Below are positions 1-11,938 of a stretch of 64,000 bases of DNA, in pieces. Origin of the DNA: Clitopilus passeckerianus (taxonomy: Eukaryota; Basidiomycota; Agaricomycetes; Agaricales; Entolomataceae); NCBI GenBank assembly GCA_944990035.1, contig CALYLX010000080.1:62001-126000 (forward strand). Direction: 5' to 3'. The notes under the pieces were generated by a model that did no database searches, had not been told where the DNA came from, and saw only the letters and a program-made list of their open reading frames with translations. Made by a program: the position numbers and the translations under genes. Numbering within the stretch: position 1 is the first letter of the stretch; the number at the start of each line of letters is the position of its first letter.

Positions 1-120
1 ATTGCCATATTCCAGGTCTGAGAGGTTGTTTCCAAGGAAAGTACGATGTGGGACCTTTATGAGTGCCCTGTCTTTTCTACTGAAGGTTTGTCGATCTCGG
101 ATGCAGCATCGCTCAACGAT
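1..120 (-). other. possible partial exon running off the window start
   Basis: The minus strand is open from about position 120 to the window edge and reads like coding sequence. An AG dinucleotide that could be a splice acceptor precedes it at 121-122. No domain is recognisable in 40 residues. It may be the inner part of a gene whose remainder lies outside the window, or chance. Confidence 0.25.
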
Positions 121-732
121 CTGTTGCTAGGGTAAGAACTCAAACAAACGGGTGCCACCTGAGACCTACTGGGCACCGAGAATCGTCTCCCTGAACCAGG
201 AGGAGCCGTTTTGCACTACACCCTTGGAGGCAATGTGGATCGACGACGACGGAGAGAGACAGAACATTAGCCGAAGGATATTTTCCCTGTCGAATATCTC
301 CCGAGTCGCTATATGAGAACCAGCAGGTCGGTGGGGGTGCCATACTATGGAAGGAGCTGGTCACCATGCGTGACACAATAGAGGTATGTAATAGCTGTTG
401 ATTGACTACACGGCATCAGAATCGGTCCAAAAATGCTTCACACAAGAAGATTGATCAGTACGACTGATTAAAAGGTGTTTGTCTTCCGGGAAATGCGAAA
501 TATCTATGATTTGGTAGAAAGGTATCACATATGAACTACAGAAAATAGATGGTATACTAGGGTACAAATAACGATAGCAAATGTGTCCATAATATCGAAA
601 TAGTCTGGGGTATAAAGTCCATATTGCTTTGGGAATCTCCTCAATCCGCCCCATACTCTTTCCCCCTGTAGAATGGACGATCTCGAACCATCCAATCTCA
701 AGCAGGCGCTAAAAGGAGGGAAAGTCGTTCAT
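121..732. other. no supported gene
   Basis: Only short open frames without recognisable motifs or convincing splice sites. It holds the 3' flank of the five-exon gene that ends at 733. Confidence 0.5.
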
Positions 733-1466
733 TCATCGTGAGTAGTAATCGTCTTTGGTTTTGATATCATAGTTGAAGCAGATCGTCCCCGAGGAGTGAG
801 AAAGGTCGCAAGAAGGCCTGAAAATACGGGTAAGCATCAAGTGAGGCAAAGCGAGGAAACTGGGGCGTACCGTTTAGGGGTCGCAGCCTCTCCAACAAAG
901 TGGCGAGTGAGGTGCTTCTTCGTCAATGGTGTAGCGAAAGGGTCGCCAGGGATGTAGTATGTACCATCGGGCATAACCTGTGAAGAGCTGTGTTAGGTTC
1001 TGCTAAACAGGAGATATGAATGTTTGATACTGACCTCGTCGGGCTCCGGAATGGTGAGATGGGTGACGGTGACCTTATACTGGAAGTCGTCCTCGGCGGC
1101 CTCAACGGCGTGGGCAGAGGGTTCACGAGCAAGCTCCTATTTGGGAAAGGTCAGCTAAGGAATCGAAGATGTGACGGTAGACGTACATTAGTGATGGCGG
1201 TCGGGGATGGAATGTTTTCGTGCTGTTCAGGCGAAGGCAAGGTTTCTTCGTTGTGGCTGACTTTGACCCAAGCTTCATCGCCAAATTCATTGACATATCT
1301 CTGCAAGTATACGATGAGAAAGTGCTGGGTAAGATGTGGAAGGTGTACGTACTTCCTCGTCGAACGTGAAGGTAAGGTCACCATCCGAATGATATACCTC
1401 ATCCTTCGTGGTATCGACAAAATGGGCAGAAGAGTCGTTGTTGAACATATCAGTGGTGTAAGACAT
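733..1466 (-). CDS. small five-exon hypothetical protein (173 aa)
   Basis: I do not recognise the family. The model is well supported: exons at 1353-1466, 1187-1300, 1035-1136, 871-977 and 733-817 (read on the minus strand) join in frame through four introns of about 50-55 bases with GT-AG ends, from the ATG at 1466 to a TGA at 733. The product is acidic, starts MSYTTDMFNNDSSAHF, and has no signal peptide or membrane helix. The middle is rich in Glu, Pro and Ser; the last exon has two Cys. The first two exons are 38 codons each and the third 34, so the first two introns are phase 0. A cytoplasmic or nuclear protein is likely, but the function is unknown. Confidence 0.7.
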
Positions 1467-2701
1467 GGTAGAAGTTGAAGTTCTTTTCTTGGTGCATAAC
1501 AGAGGCAAAAGCGGGCCTTCTTATAGATTTCTCGATAGGAGGGCTGGGGCCGGTCCCCCGACACATCCGATAGCTTGGAGCCCGGATAGAGCTCCACCTG
1601 TGGAGGGAGGTGGCGTATTCGTCATATTACAAGGGTTGGGTTAGGAGGTGAATATTGGAGTCTTATAGGGATAGAAGGCGGTTACGGAGGGATTGTCGGG
1701 TTAGGGGCCAGCAGTCGAGAGGAGATCATTGGCTTTGCGGCTTAAGACGCACTTAAAATAGCAGAAGCTCTTCCTATGCATAAGCAGCGCGTAGGAAAAG
1801 GTGGCTATGGCTTGAATAGGTGGTCGACATTTTGTGAAGAGTTACAAGTCTGCATGAGCCTGACGACCCGATCGTGGCCAATAAAGAGGCATGAACCAAC
1901 AGAGCCTGGCATCAGAGTTACATGGCTCGTGTAGCGTCGGTGCAGGCTTCTTGGACGACGCAGACACAAGTTAGTACCTAGCAGCGAAAGGTAAGTTGCA
2001 GTTGGATTGAAGGACGACTGCGCATACCTAGGGCGTGGCGCCCGTTCCTTGGGGATCACGAACAGTAAATCCGGCCGATGCACAGCGAAGAGGTCATATG
2101 TAGCTCTGGAAGCTGTTATTGAAGGCCGCAGGGCACCAAGTGCAGCAACACCAAAGTGCGAAAATTGTACCTTCAGACGACAGCAAGATTTAGCAAGATT
2201 CGACATATACGTGTCTGAAGGACCTACCATTCCAACTATGATCGAACGAATACCGGCTGCACAATTTTCTGTGCGATATATATCCCAAGGTGATGTTGCT
2301 TCGGTTTGTCTTGCATTCATGGGCAAATGTTCCACTAGGTCGGTTTCTCGGATTTCATTTGGTTGAAAATTTCGTCCAGGAAGAGCTATAAGCTTATGAC
2401 ATGCTGGATGCAATTTCATAACTGTCCAACTGGCGGCTATAGTGTCGTGAAGACAGGAAGGAAGGAAGGACTTCAAGCTACGTTCGTCCGAAGTTCAGAA
2501 CACGTTTCCGACGGTCCGAGGTTACCGGCTTGGTTCGATGCCAAGTTCGGTTCGGCACCTTGACGCTTGGAAAGTAAACAGGTGCAAAAAGCTAATAGAC
2601 TACGAATAATAATACAATAAATCATAAAGCGGCAAGCAGAGGAGCGAGTAAAGGTGAATGATTAACGTAAGGTGAGGGATCCGGCGCACTAATAAGGTCG
2701 A
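1467..2701. other. intergenic, overlapping chance frames only
   Basis: The longest open frame here (223 codons on the minus strand, 1805-2476) overlaps a 119-codon frame on the other strand. It has irregular composition and no motif, so I do not call it a gene. The 5' flank of the five-exon gene at 733-1466 lies at the left end. Confidence 0.5.
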
Positions 2702-3281
2702 TTATTCGACTTTGATCAAGAGCTCATCGACGAGCTTTACAACGGAGGAGAACTCGTCCTTCGCTATACGAGCCCATTGCATCTCTGGGCTATCGGATAA
2801 CCGGAAGCGCCCCTCAATACTGATCTTGGCTGTCTTCTTCTTCCGAGTGTTAGGAAACTCTTGCCGAAACTTGTTTATCGCATCCTTCATTCAACGTCAA
2901 TGGCATTACCGAGGCGATAAACAGGGTCACCTCACCTCCCAGCTGCACTGGCAGAGTGTCTGTCGCGTAAAAACGACGGACTGAGGCTCTTTCTCGCCAT
3001 ATCCGCAGGAGATTTTCATCAAGGGAGAAAGCTGTCGCGGGGCAGAAGGTCGTGGTGAGGTTGGCTTTCGAGGTTCTTCTGCTAGCGGTCTTGCGATGGG
3101 ACGAGTGATAGTCGAAGGGCTTGGTGGTTCCGTTCTTGCTTGGCTTGGGATTCGATCAGGGTGCCGAAGGTGGTTGCTTGATTCTAACCACAGACACTTT
3201 CAGAGGATACAGAGATGGTTCAAAGCGTTCAGCCATACCTTGCCTCCTCTGTAGCCTAGCATCTGAATGCCCTGCAGCCAT
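2702..3281 (-). CDS. small three-exon hypothetical protein (157 aa)
   Basis: Exons at 3239-3281, 2936-3183 and 2702-2884 join in frame (introns of 55 and 51 bases, GT-AG) from ATG to a TAA at the 3' end. The N-terminal part is basic and rich in Pro and Ser and looks disordered. The C-terminal 60 residues look folded: a basic stretch with KKK, a short strand-like stretch, then an amphipathic helix ending in LVDELLIKVE. I recognise no family. The first exon is the weakest part; the true start could lie further upstream. Confidence 0.55.
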
Positions 3282-3880
3282 AGGTCGATGACTCTAAGGG
3301 CGCAAAGACGTTACAATCCTTGAACGGTGTCGCCTAAATTAGACGCTCACTCTCGAGATCACAGGGGTGCGAGTGCTAGTTTGCGGTATTTCAGTATACG
3401 CAGGCGGTTTCGTATTCTCCATTCTCAAGCCACCCCACTTCCTTGAAATGGGCAACAGGTATGAGCAGAGGGGCTTGTTCGGTAGAAAGTGAGAGACGGG
3501 CAGAAAGAGACAATGGGTCCCAAGTCGCAATATGAGGCCTGCGAACATTTATCCAAGAACGGTATGAAATGCCCGGATGTCTGCTCATCGGGGTCGACAA
3601 CCCGTTGGACGGCTACAATCCATGCAATGCTGAGCGCAGCAGAGGCTGCGATCAACCCAAGGTCAATGGTCAAGAAAAAGTCGTGTCGTGATTGATATAT
3701 CGTGTGATGCCAACGTGTACCATGATAAGCTATACTGTCCGCCGTCCGTGTATATGTAAATGAGGGTATTGTAACAAATGTATATGGATGCAAGTGATGC
3801 AGGTGAGTGCCATAATTGAACGAAAGATTCTACATAGAGAAGATGCAATATCATAGCAATAAATACGCAAAAGATTTTGA
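3282..3880. other. intergenic
   Basis: Frames of up to 178 codons on the minus strand and 68 on the plus strand overlap each other and lack motifs. This is the 3' flank of the F-box gene and the 5' flank of the gene at 2702-3281. Confidence 0.45.
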
Positions 3881-6649
3881 TCAGTCTTCCCGACGACTCA
3901 TGACGAATGGGCCTTCCCAAGCAGGTGCAATTGGGTCTTGACTGGCGATACGCCAGGTCCCGACGAAGTTCTCTCCTCCGACCAGGTATCCATAGAAGAA
4001 GAAGTTTTCTGGATGAAGCACCTCTGGGTCGTCGGGGGTGGCGTGTGGGTTTCTGACTGGCATACGTAGGATGCCGATGAGCCCATCCCAGGCTCGGACA
4101 CGACCGTAGAAACGGTAGCGTTTGAAGGCTTGACCATGCCGCGTATCGGTCTATAGGGTATGATGTCAGCAAATGTGTTGCAAAGACCTGATGAAGCAAC
4201 GCCTACCTCGCCAAAAAGATAGATATCCTCGACACCATCACACCTCCCAGTCGCGAGCTTGGTCCTGTCGTGGGTGGGAGGCAATGCAGGATATACATTC
4301 CCATTCTGGTCGACAACATCTTCATCCTCAAAGACCTCCCACTCGTCAAGATCCGGATCATATTCATCCAATGACGCTGTGGTATCGACAGAATACACAG
4401 ACGAAGGACCAGCACTGGAGGAGGAAGTACTGTCGTCTGAGCCTGTGGTGCTTCGGGGAGAGCGGGGGCCGGTGCGACCAAGGCCAACGGAGGCGAAGAT
4501 CCGCTCGCGATCTCGATCTGCTTGTTCGCGTTCCCGCTGGAGCTGCCTTGCTATCCGCCGCCTGGATTCACATTGGTCGCAGTTTTCTTCGTCGTGGTCG
4601 TAGCCCGTGAACTCGTCGGCTTCTTCGTCGACAGCGGCAGTAGCAGGTGGAGGCACCCAACCAGCGCCAACGGGAGCAGCAGCACTGTCCTTAGCTGGGG
4701 CAGCCTCGTACGCCTCATTGCCCAACCCAAGACCCTCCCCTCTCCTCTTCCGCCTGGGGTTGTCATAACAGGGGAACGTCCCCTTTCGCCTCCTCTCCTC
4801 ATGCACAACCGTAATCTCCGCCTCCTGTTGCTCCGAGCCACGCACACTAAACTCAGTAGTGCCGACCCCGCCGTCGAACCAGGCATTGTTCATATTCTCC
4901 TCCTCAGGGTCACTCGACCCGAGCTCAACACCACCATCTCCTCCGCCGATGACACGATGCACCTCTCGGAAGCGGGCATAGAGGGGCAAGACCATGAGTC
5001 GACCGAATGTAGCTTCAGGTCCGAAATCCTGGGGTCGTTGGGCGTTCAGGAGGAAGGATTGCCAGTACTCCTGAGCGGGCATCTGTAGGTTACGAGAATG
5101 ATATCGTCAGAAAAGATTCCAGACCGCCAAGAAAGGGGAAGAAACGAACCATCATACGTCCATGCCAGAGACCATCCATTGAACCCGGCTCATAAACTCG
5201 GCCGTACCTAACGCGGCTTTGAGGTCGTGTGTAGGTGCCACATAGTCGTAGGCGCCACCAATCGGTATCCCACCGTTTGCTCTTCGGGCCCCGGGGTACA
5301 GAATGAGGAGCCTTGCCTGACCATCGTGGATGCGTGGCGTTAGAGAACGCCGTTGCTGCGGGAGCTACTGTTCCTGGAGCAGCTGTAGGTAGTGGTGGCG
5401 GTGCCGTTGCTGCTGCTGCTGTAGGTGCAGGTGTTGGTGCAGCAGAGGTTATCCCCAAGACTCGCTCGATGTCGGCCATGGAGGTGGTGCTTTCGCCAAA
5501 ATCTCGAGCGAAAGACAGGTCGTCGTTCCCTGCTCCCCAGTCCCATGTTGTCGTGGATGGTCTTCCTGCGCCGCCAGGAAGTCTTGCTGCCCAACCCCAA
5601 TTCCATTCGTCCACGTCAGCTTTGGTGATTCCGACGCCGTTGGGATCATTACCCCTGGCAAGCCACTCCTCCCGGTCGCGAGCGAAATGGGGAAGGGAAG
5701 GCATCTTCTTCACCTCTTCACGAGAGAAATAGATAAGCTTTGCGGCGGGAGCAATAAGTGGAATGCTGATGTTCGGCCGGGAAGCATAATGGACATCGGT
5801 GATCGTGCGTCCTTCTTCTGAGTAAACGGGATATTCGCCATGCACGGTCTGGACGGTGGTGACGACGGGTAGGGTAAGGCCATCGGAGACAAGTGGAAGA
5901 GCAAAGTGGTGTGGAGGCGCTTCGACGGAGGAGTAGCGGTACGGCATGATCATGAATGGCAGAATAAGCTGCCTGATGAGGTCGCGTTCTTCGGGCGTTT
6001 CATTCTTCAAGCTTTCTGTGAATGATGGGAAGAGGGAACATGAGAATGAAAATTTGCGAAAATGGCAAGGGAGGAACGTACCTTCGGTCGTCATCATCCA
6101 CATTAGCCACATGGTGCAGCTATTCAGCCTGTTATCCGATGCCCAGCCATCGTTTTCAACGGCATTCTCGTAGACGCGGTGTTTGAGGATGGACCACAGA
6201 AGTTGACGCAATTCCGCCCATTCCTCCAACTGCCTCATATTCCGCCCATCGTCCTCCATCATCATGGTCACGGCGACCATGAGAGCTTCGTCTAAAGTAA
6301 TGTCGGCATCGAGATCGTTCGTGTTCAATTGGACGGATCGGAAGCGGTTTGCTGACCGAATGATTTGGAGGGACTGGCAATAGCGAACCAGCTGGTCGAC
6401 GCACTGTGACGGTGTTGGCACGAAAGCGCGCCTAGCCACTGCGCCGGAGTCGAATTTATAGCGAAAGATGCGAGACCAAAGCACCGTGTTGAACTTTGGT
6501 GCTGTCGCCTCATATGTTGCCCGACATGTACGAAGGAGCGGTAAAACGACGTAAGGAGGTCCTAGTGGCTGCGTTGCTGCCAGCTCGAGGAGAATGTCGC
6601 CAAAGACCTCAGGAGGCAGCCTCAAGAGCGGAGGAACATGAAAAGCCAT
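3881..6649 (-). CDS. F-box domain protein (859 aa)
   Basis: Four exons (6082-6649, 5150-6015, 4207-5082, 3881-4150) join in frame. Residues 8-25 hold the F-box core LRLPPEVFGDILLEL followed by LLRTCRATYEAT, typical of fungal F-box proteins that link substrates to an SCF ubiquitin ligase through Skp1. The central part (to about residue 350) looks globular. It is followed by an Ala/Pro/Thr-rich tract, a Trp-rich segment, and a long low-complexity region with acidic and Arg-rich stretches and a predicted coiled coil near QREREQADRDRER. The last 90 residues are folded again, with several Trp and Tyr. No WD40 or LRR repeats were seen, so the substrate-binding part is unrecognised. The first intron can be read through without a stop, but its GT-AG ends and the better match make splicing likely. 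Confidence 0.85.
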
Positions 6650-9600
6650 GGGAGTCGGAGCGACAGATGAAGGTTAGGAGAAGAGTTTGGCGATTTTACA
6701 TATTTTATGGAATCGCTGGGATTCCAATGCATGATGATTGGGTGCTGTCGGCTCAATCCGAAGAATCTTGAAGGGTCACTTCCTTTTTTGGAAGATTCCA
6801 ACACTTCCTGATCGCCGCTCATTCGTTTGCGGATATTTTTACGTCTTTGATCCCCGTCGTCGCTGCCGGCATGGCACATTCGGATGGACTGAATATTCCT
6901 CCGCAAACAGCGCATTGTCGCATTAGTGCAACAATGGCCAATGAGAGCGCACAGAGGGGCCAAAACCCATCACAAATTGATATCACGCTGCGGTGGGCAT
7001 CTACTTCTAGCCAAGCTCGGTGAGGTACAATCGGAGAACCAAAAAGTGTACGGTCAGGGTTGGTGTGCAACGGGTCCAGGCCCCCACCGTATACAGATCC
7101 TACTTTAGCACTCCGCGACATTTTGTTATGGACCATATCTGCAACATGAGGCACATATCCTCGTCACCAAATCATAGCTCGCCCCATGCGTCTTTACAAC
7201 GGAGAAATTGCGCAGAGAGCACAGACTCACCTGATTCAAACCTAGGTCCAATTGAGCAGAAGGGGATCAGAGTCCAGCTGGGAGCAACTATCGAGCAGCT
7301 GATCAGATCAAAGTAATCGAGAAAGGCAATCCGAGTCCATAGTTGCGGAAATGAAAAGATCATGTTCTCAACCCACCTGTACTCGAATGAATTCGAAGAC
7401 CAGAGGACCGTGACAGTTACTCATTCACACCCTTTTGAGGGCAGCTTCTCGACAGAGTTTCTACATAGAATATTCCCCTCATCTACCGCGAGACTAATAC
7501 CGTTAACTCCTCGTTTGTCTTGACGAGGGGGGTGAGTTTAATAGTACCAGCACCTTCCTTTGCGGTGGCGCAGTCAAAATGAAGGCCGTTGCTAGGTCCC
7601 GAGATGAAGAATAGATGGTTTAGACGGCGACGTATTGACCTCCGTCGCCTTCCCACTATCAAAGCATTTCACTCCTCAAGGGATACCGGCAGTCGTGCCA
7701 CTGGCAGTAACTCTACTCCATTTTCTTCCCGCGAAGTAGACAAGTCTATAGCTCAAGATTCTAGGCCTTCTTGATCTGAGGGAAACTGATATCCATGTGG
7801 TAACATAGCTGGAAAGTTTCATAGCAATCCGGGCATGAGGGGAAAACCTCCAGCAAGGCAATCCACGCGGTGCCGTTTAGGCGAAGAAAAATGAAGTCGC
7901 CGTGACCTCGTTCATATCAGAAACGTTCGAGCAGAAAGGGGGCCCGGAACCATTGGAGATGCTCTATTATAATGCGAATGTTTGGCTTGATCGAACGAAT
8001 GGAGAAACATATGTACAGAGATCCAAGAAAGAACATATGGCTATGCTATTACGACATATGTGGGCCCAAATTGATGTGTTAGGCCCAAAGTCGCCTATCA
8101 TGGGCGACTCGGCAGGCCAACAGCGAGAACTTGAATACAATCGTACATTCACTTTTATCAATGCTTTGACACAGGAGCCTTCTAGTTGACTTTGAGCGCC
8201 AGTCGAATGGGGAAGCATAGTATTATAATAGAAGGTAGTGATCGAGCAGCCTGTCAGGTCCAATACAATCCCACCAATCCAAGATCCAAACAGGGTGTGA
8301 ATCTTCCCAGCATCTTGGTGTGAGCGTTCACATGTCCATTCGAGCGCCACCAATCTATACTGTCTTCAGCCACGACGCACCAGTTTTTCGTCGGCTACGC
8401 ACGAGGAAGTCTCCGAGAAGCCAGGGCTTATGCGGCGTCGGATAGATGTTATCGAGAGTATCTTAGCACCGTCCCTTCCCCTACCCGCTTAAACTGTTGA
8501 TACATACGATCAGCGGAAGCAAAACTGGGAAATATAATCTGAATATAATGAGGTCGACTAATTGGAATGACTCGGTTTCGACGGACGACCTCATAAGTGG
8601 CACTGGCCTTCCCGACGGGTATTAACTGTCACTGTCAAGAAGTAACGAGACCTGTTGATGGGATTACATACACGTAAAATGTCAACCATTAACAAAACGC
8701 TATCCCGTTCAAGGCCGGACGAAGCATGTCAAGTATTCGAAGGAGAAGGCAGGCGTGAGGATCGTTGGGACTTCGAAAAGGTGTGAAGGTCAATCACTGG
8801 AGGTAGTTGGATGCAGAAGCCTGTCTGGAGTTGCAGATGGGAGGGGTAGATAAGTTTGAAGAGTGTGGTGCGCTGAATTGCCTCGGAGATAGTACAGGAC
8901 AAGTCTTTGCACAACGTGTACTTTCTTCACAGAAAATATCAGGAAGTTAAGGGCCACGAGTGCCGTTTCCGAAGGGCAGGTATTCGGGAGAGTGGCCCCA
9001 TGGCCTTCCTCCTTTATGGGGACTTTGACATGGGCTACTCGGTACAGCCTGAGTATGGAAAATCACGTTCAGTTGAGTGGACACAATGAACGGAGAGGAA
9101 TTAGTGTTAGGAAGTGGCGAGTACAAGCGAAGGGTGCCAAGACGTAGGCATGAACTGGAGACATAAGGGAATCCAAGCGGCTATTAGCTTCCAACCTTTG
9201 GAGGGCTGCGACATCTGAAGCTCAAAGGGGCACGTCGACCACTGGTGGACGTGTGGTCAGAGCTCCACAACCAGCCTCAGTTCAGCCTTATTCTCGGATA
9301 TTAACGTAGGAAACATCCTGTGACGGGCAAAGGTAGTCAATAATAGTTATTTTATTTTTTCAGGGAGGAGTTACCGTAATTTGGTGGCGACGAGTGGCCC
9401 AGGCTTAATGGCACGAGGCAGCGAAGGGAAGGGTCCCCAGCAACAGTCGTGAGCTTGTTTGATCCCCAACGTGTTGTATAATCTGCTGGTGAATCTGCGA
9501 AGGCTTGCTGCAATTCTGCAGGTGGACGACACCGCGGTTCATGCTTGCCAATATATCCTCTAATGCCGTTGAGATTGAAAATTAACAAACCCAGTCGGAG

Positions 9601-10408
9601 ACACCAGTTAGCTACTTGCACGCTGAGAATTGACGAGGTCGTTGGATCATCCCTTCTTAACTAGATCAAATCCTGCCTTCTCTTGGCTAGCAGTAAATAC
9701 TTGAGCGCTTCCAAATGAGTGAGTGATCCAACCTGTCGGCATCCGTTCAAGACAGTAAACTATCAGCCCGCGAGACAATGGAGGACCGGTTACTTTCAAG
9801 CGGGGCAGAGGAGGTCGTCCGTTCATGTATGAGTTTGAATGAGCCAAACGTCTTCGAAAACTATTTCCATTGGTGTGCAATTGCTTGAGCGCAGATTGAC
9901 AGTTGAATGTAGAATTTTCAGTCGACGATTTGTATCGGACGAGATGGAGGTAAAACAAAAGAGATCATGAGGAATATATGAGAATGCGATAGAAGTTCTT
10001 TTCTAACATCCATCGTACTTACGAGCCTAATTATATTGGGCAAGGTTGCCTCGTTCAAGATTGCTTTCGGAAACCGATGGTGATATTCGGGCAACCGGTT
10101 GTCGGCCCGAGATCACCACGCCCGGTGCCGGGTCAACCGGTTCAACATCAACCTGGACTTCAATGATCTGTAGTGAAATACCCTCTACTGTAGGCCGTGA
10201 ACAAACTAGAAAGCGTCGGAGTTGTGATTTCTGACCGACGACCCAGTCATCGTCTCATAACGCATTCTTGATATTAATGAGGTCATTTTAATAGATATAT
10301 TCGCTAAATACATTTGAAAATTGAAAGCCAATTAGCCCACTTCAAATCGATATTCGTCGCAACACAGCGGGAACAATTTGTAGGCCGCTAAATTTCGTAA
10401 CAACTGTA
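6650..10408. other. gene-poor stretch of 3.8 kb
   Basis: No frame above about 130 codons, no family motif and no chain of exons that I could join. It lies between the F-box gene and a fold-back repeat, so it may contain decayed mobile DNA, but nothing recognisable remains by eye. Confidence 0.5.
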
Positions 10409-11468
10409 TTATTGCCATTTGCACAAGAATTGGCGCGGCCCATCACAACGCATCACAACGCGCCAAACCAAGGCGAATCTTCCAAGCTCGATTTCTCGAC
10501 AAGCATTGGTCCGTTTTACTTGAAAGTTGGTTCACTGGAGTCGTGGAATGTGGGGCTAGAGGGCCCCATAGTTCTCGTAGTAAAATTTTGAGTTCTTGTA
10601 TTTCATGTATTTCGATGCAATGGAGGAGAAGAATTGGAATTATGCAAGAACCACCAAACATACAGCCCTGAGACGTGAGATCTGAGTGGTTTGGTAGTCT
10701 ATCCAGTGGGTCCCATGTGTTTGCAAGGTCTGGACAGCAACAGAGAAGAGTGATCCTCGTGTTTGCGTAATTCGGGGATCAGAGAAGACTTCTTGCTTCC
10801 TCTTACCTCAAACATTGACACGGCTTGGGCCAAATTAAACTCAGGCAGCCTATAGAAAGTGCTTGTACATATATAATGCCTGCTCAGACCTATTATTGTC
10901 ACAGAACAGAGGTAACGTGGTATAGAGAATGCTAGAGATGGTGGGGGTGATAGTCCGGGAAGGGAGGAACTATCGGCCAACAGAACAGCATCCTTTGCGG
11001 TGAAAAGAGCTTGAATTGGCTCTTGCATATATACAGGTCAATTGATTTCACCCACATATGGCTGAGTCGTGTCAGATGAGCCAATCTATCATAGGTTGTC
11101 TTGGCATATCTATGATGGCTATCTCAAGAAGCTGTATGGACTGCAATAGCTTAGAAACACATGAGGCCCACTGGATAGACTACCAAACCACTCAGATCTC
11201 ACGTCTCAGGGCTGTATGTTTGGTGGTTCTTGCATAATTCCAATTCTTCTCCTCCATTGCATCGAAATACATGAAATACAAGAACTCAAAATTTTACTAC
11301 GAGAACTATGGGGCCCTCTAGCCCCACATTCCACGACTCCATTGAACCAACTTTCAAGTAAAACGGACCAATGCCTGTCGAGAAATCGAGCTTGGAAGAT
11401 TCGCCTTGGTTTGGCGCGTTGTGATGCGTTGTGATGGGCCGCGCCAATTCTTGTGCAAATGGCAATAA
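10409..11468. mobile_element. fold-back element with 314-bp inverted arms
   Basis: The left arm (10409-10722) and right arm (11155-11468) are reverse complements with only a few differences, separated by 432 bases. The outer ends read TTATTGCCATTTGCAC. The spacer holds no transposase. Six bases, ACAACT, occur just outside both ends (10400-10405 and 11473-11478), but a few bases away from the arm ends, so a target-site duplication is not proven. The structure fits a non-autonomous DNA transposon or a foldback element. The right end lies 470 bases upstream of the first DUF6533 copy. Confidence 0.7.
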
Positions 11469-11938
11469 CCACACAACTACATCAGGCGCGCTCATTTCCC
11501 CATTATTTGCACCCGCTCCACTCCAGGGACGTAGAGGTGCTCCGCGTGATGCCCAGGTAAGGCAATCGCATATCCCTTTCCAGCTTTCCAGCTTTTTTCT
11601 CTCAGGAAATCCCATTTCAGAAAGGCTGGACAAGCGATTTTGGCCAGGGGACGACCGTTGAAGGTGCTGCATGGCGGAGAAGCTGTGGTATTCCGAGTTC
11701 ATTACACCAAACTGGCAACTAAACTTACTTGACGATGTCTGAATTGGCAGAAAGGGTACGATAGGGTCCAAATATCAAGCCAGGGCCCGCTCAGAAGGTC
11801 GAGAGCTAAATACGGGCTCAGCACTCTCTTCCTTCTCCCTCCTTCCACTTCATCTCTCGAGAACCGAAGGCTCGAAAAAGAGCCAGCATTCGCGACGAAC
11901 GAACCCTAGAAACGAACATACGCCTTCCATGGAGAGGT
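11469..11938 (+). promoter_or_regulatory. upstream flank of DUF6533 copy A
   Basis: The last 180 bases before the ATG resemble the flanks before copies B and D and a stranded flank at 21170-21340. Shared elements are a block ending in CTTCATCTC-like pyrimidine runs, GGCCAGC-like sequence and ACGAACGAA just before the start. The shared sequence suggests that promoters were duplicated with the genes. Confidence 0.45.

Noticed and set aside
1805..2476. 223-codon minus-strand frame
   Set aside because: Overlaps a 119-codon frame on the other strand, has no motif or biased composition typical of the nearby genes, and no splice pattern around it.
5340..5460. GCTGCTG-like repeats as an independent microsatellite locus
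   Set aside because: They encode the Ala/Pro/Thr tract of the F-box protein and are irregular; no separate function is needed.
10400..10405. ACAACT as target-site duplication of the fold-back element
   Set aside because: The second copy (11473-11478) is present but both lie a few bases away from the arm ends, and six bases can match by chance.
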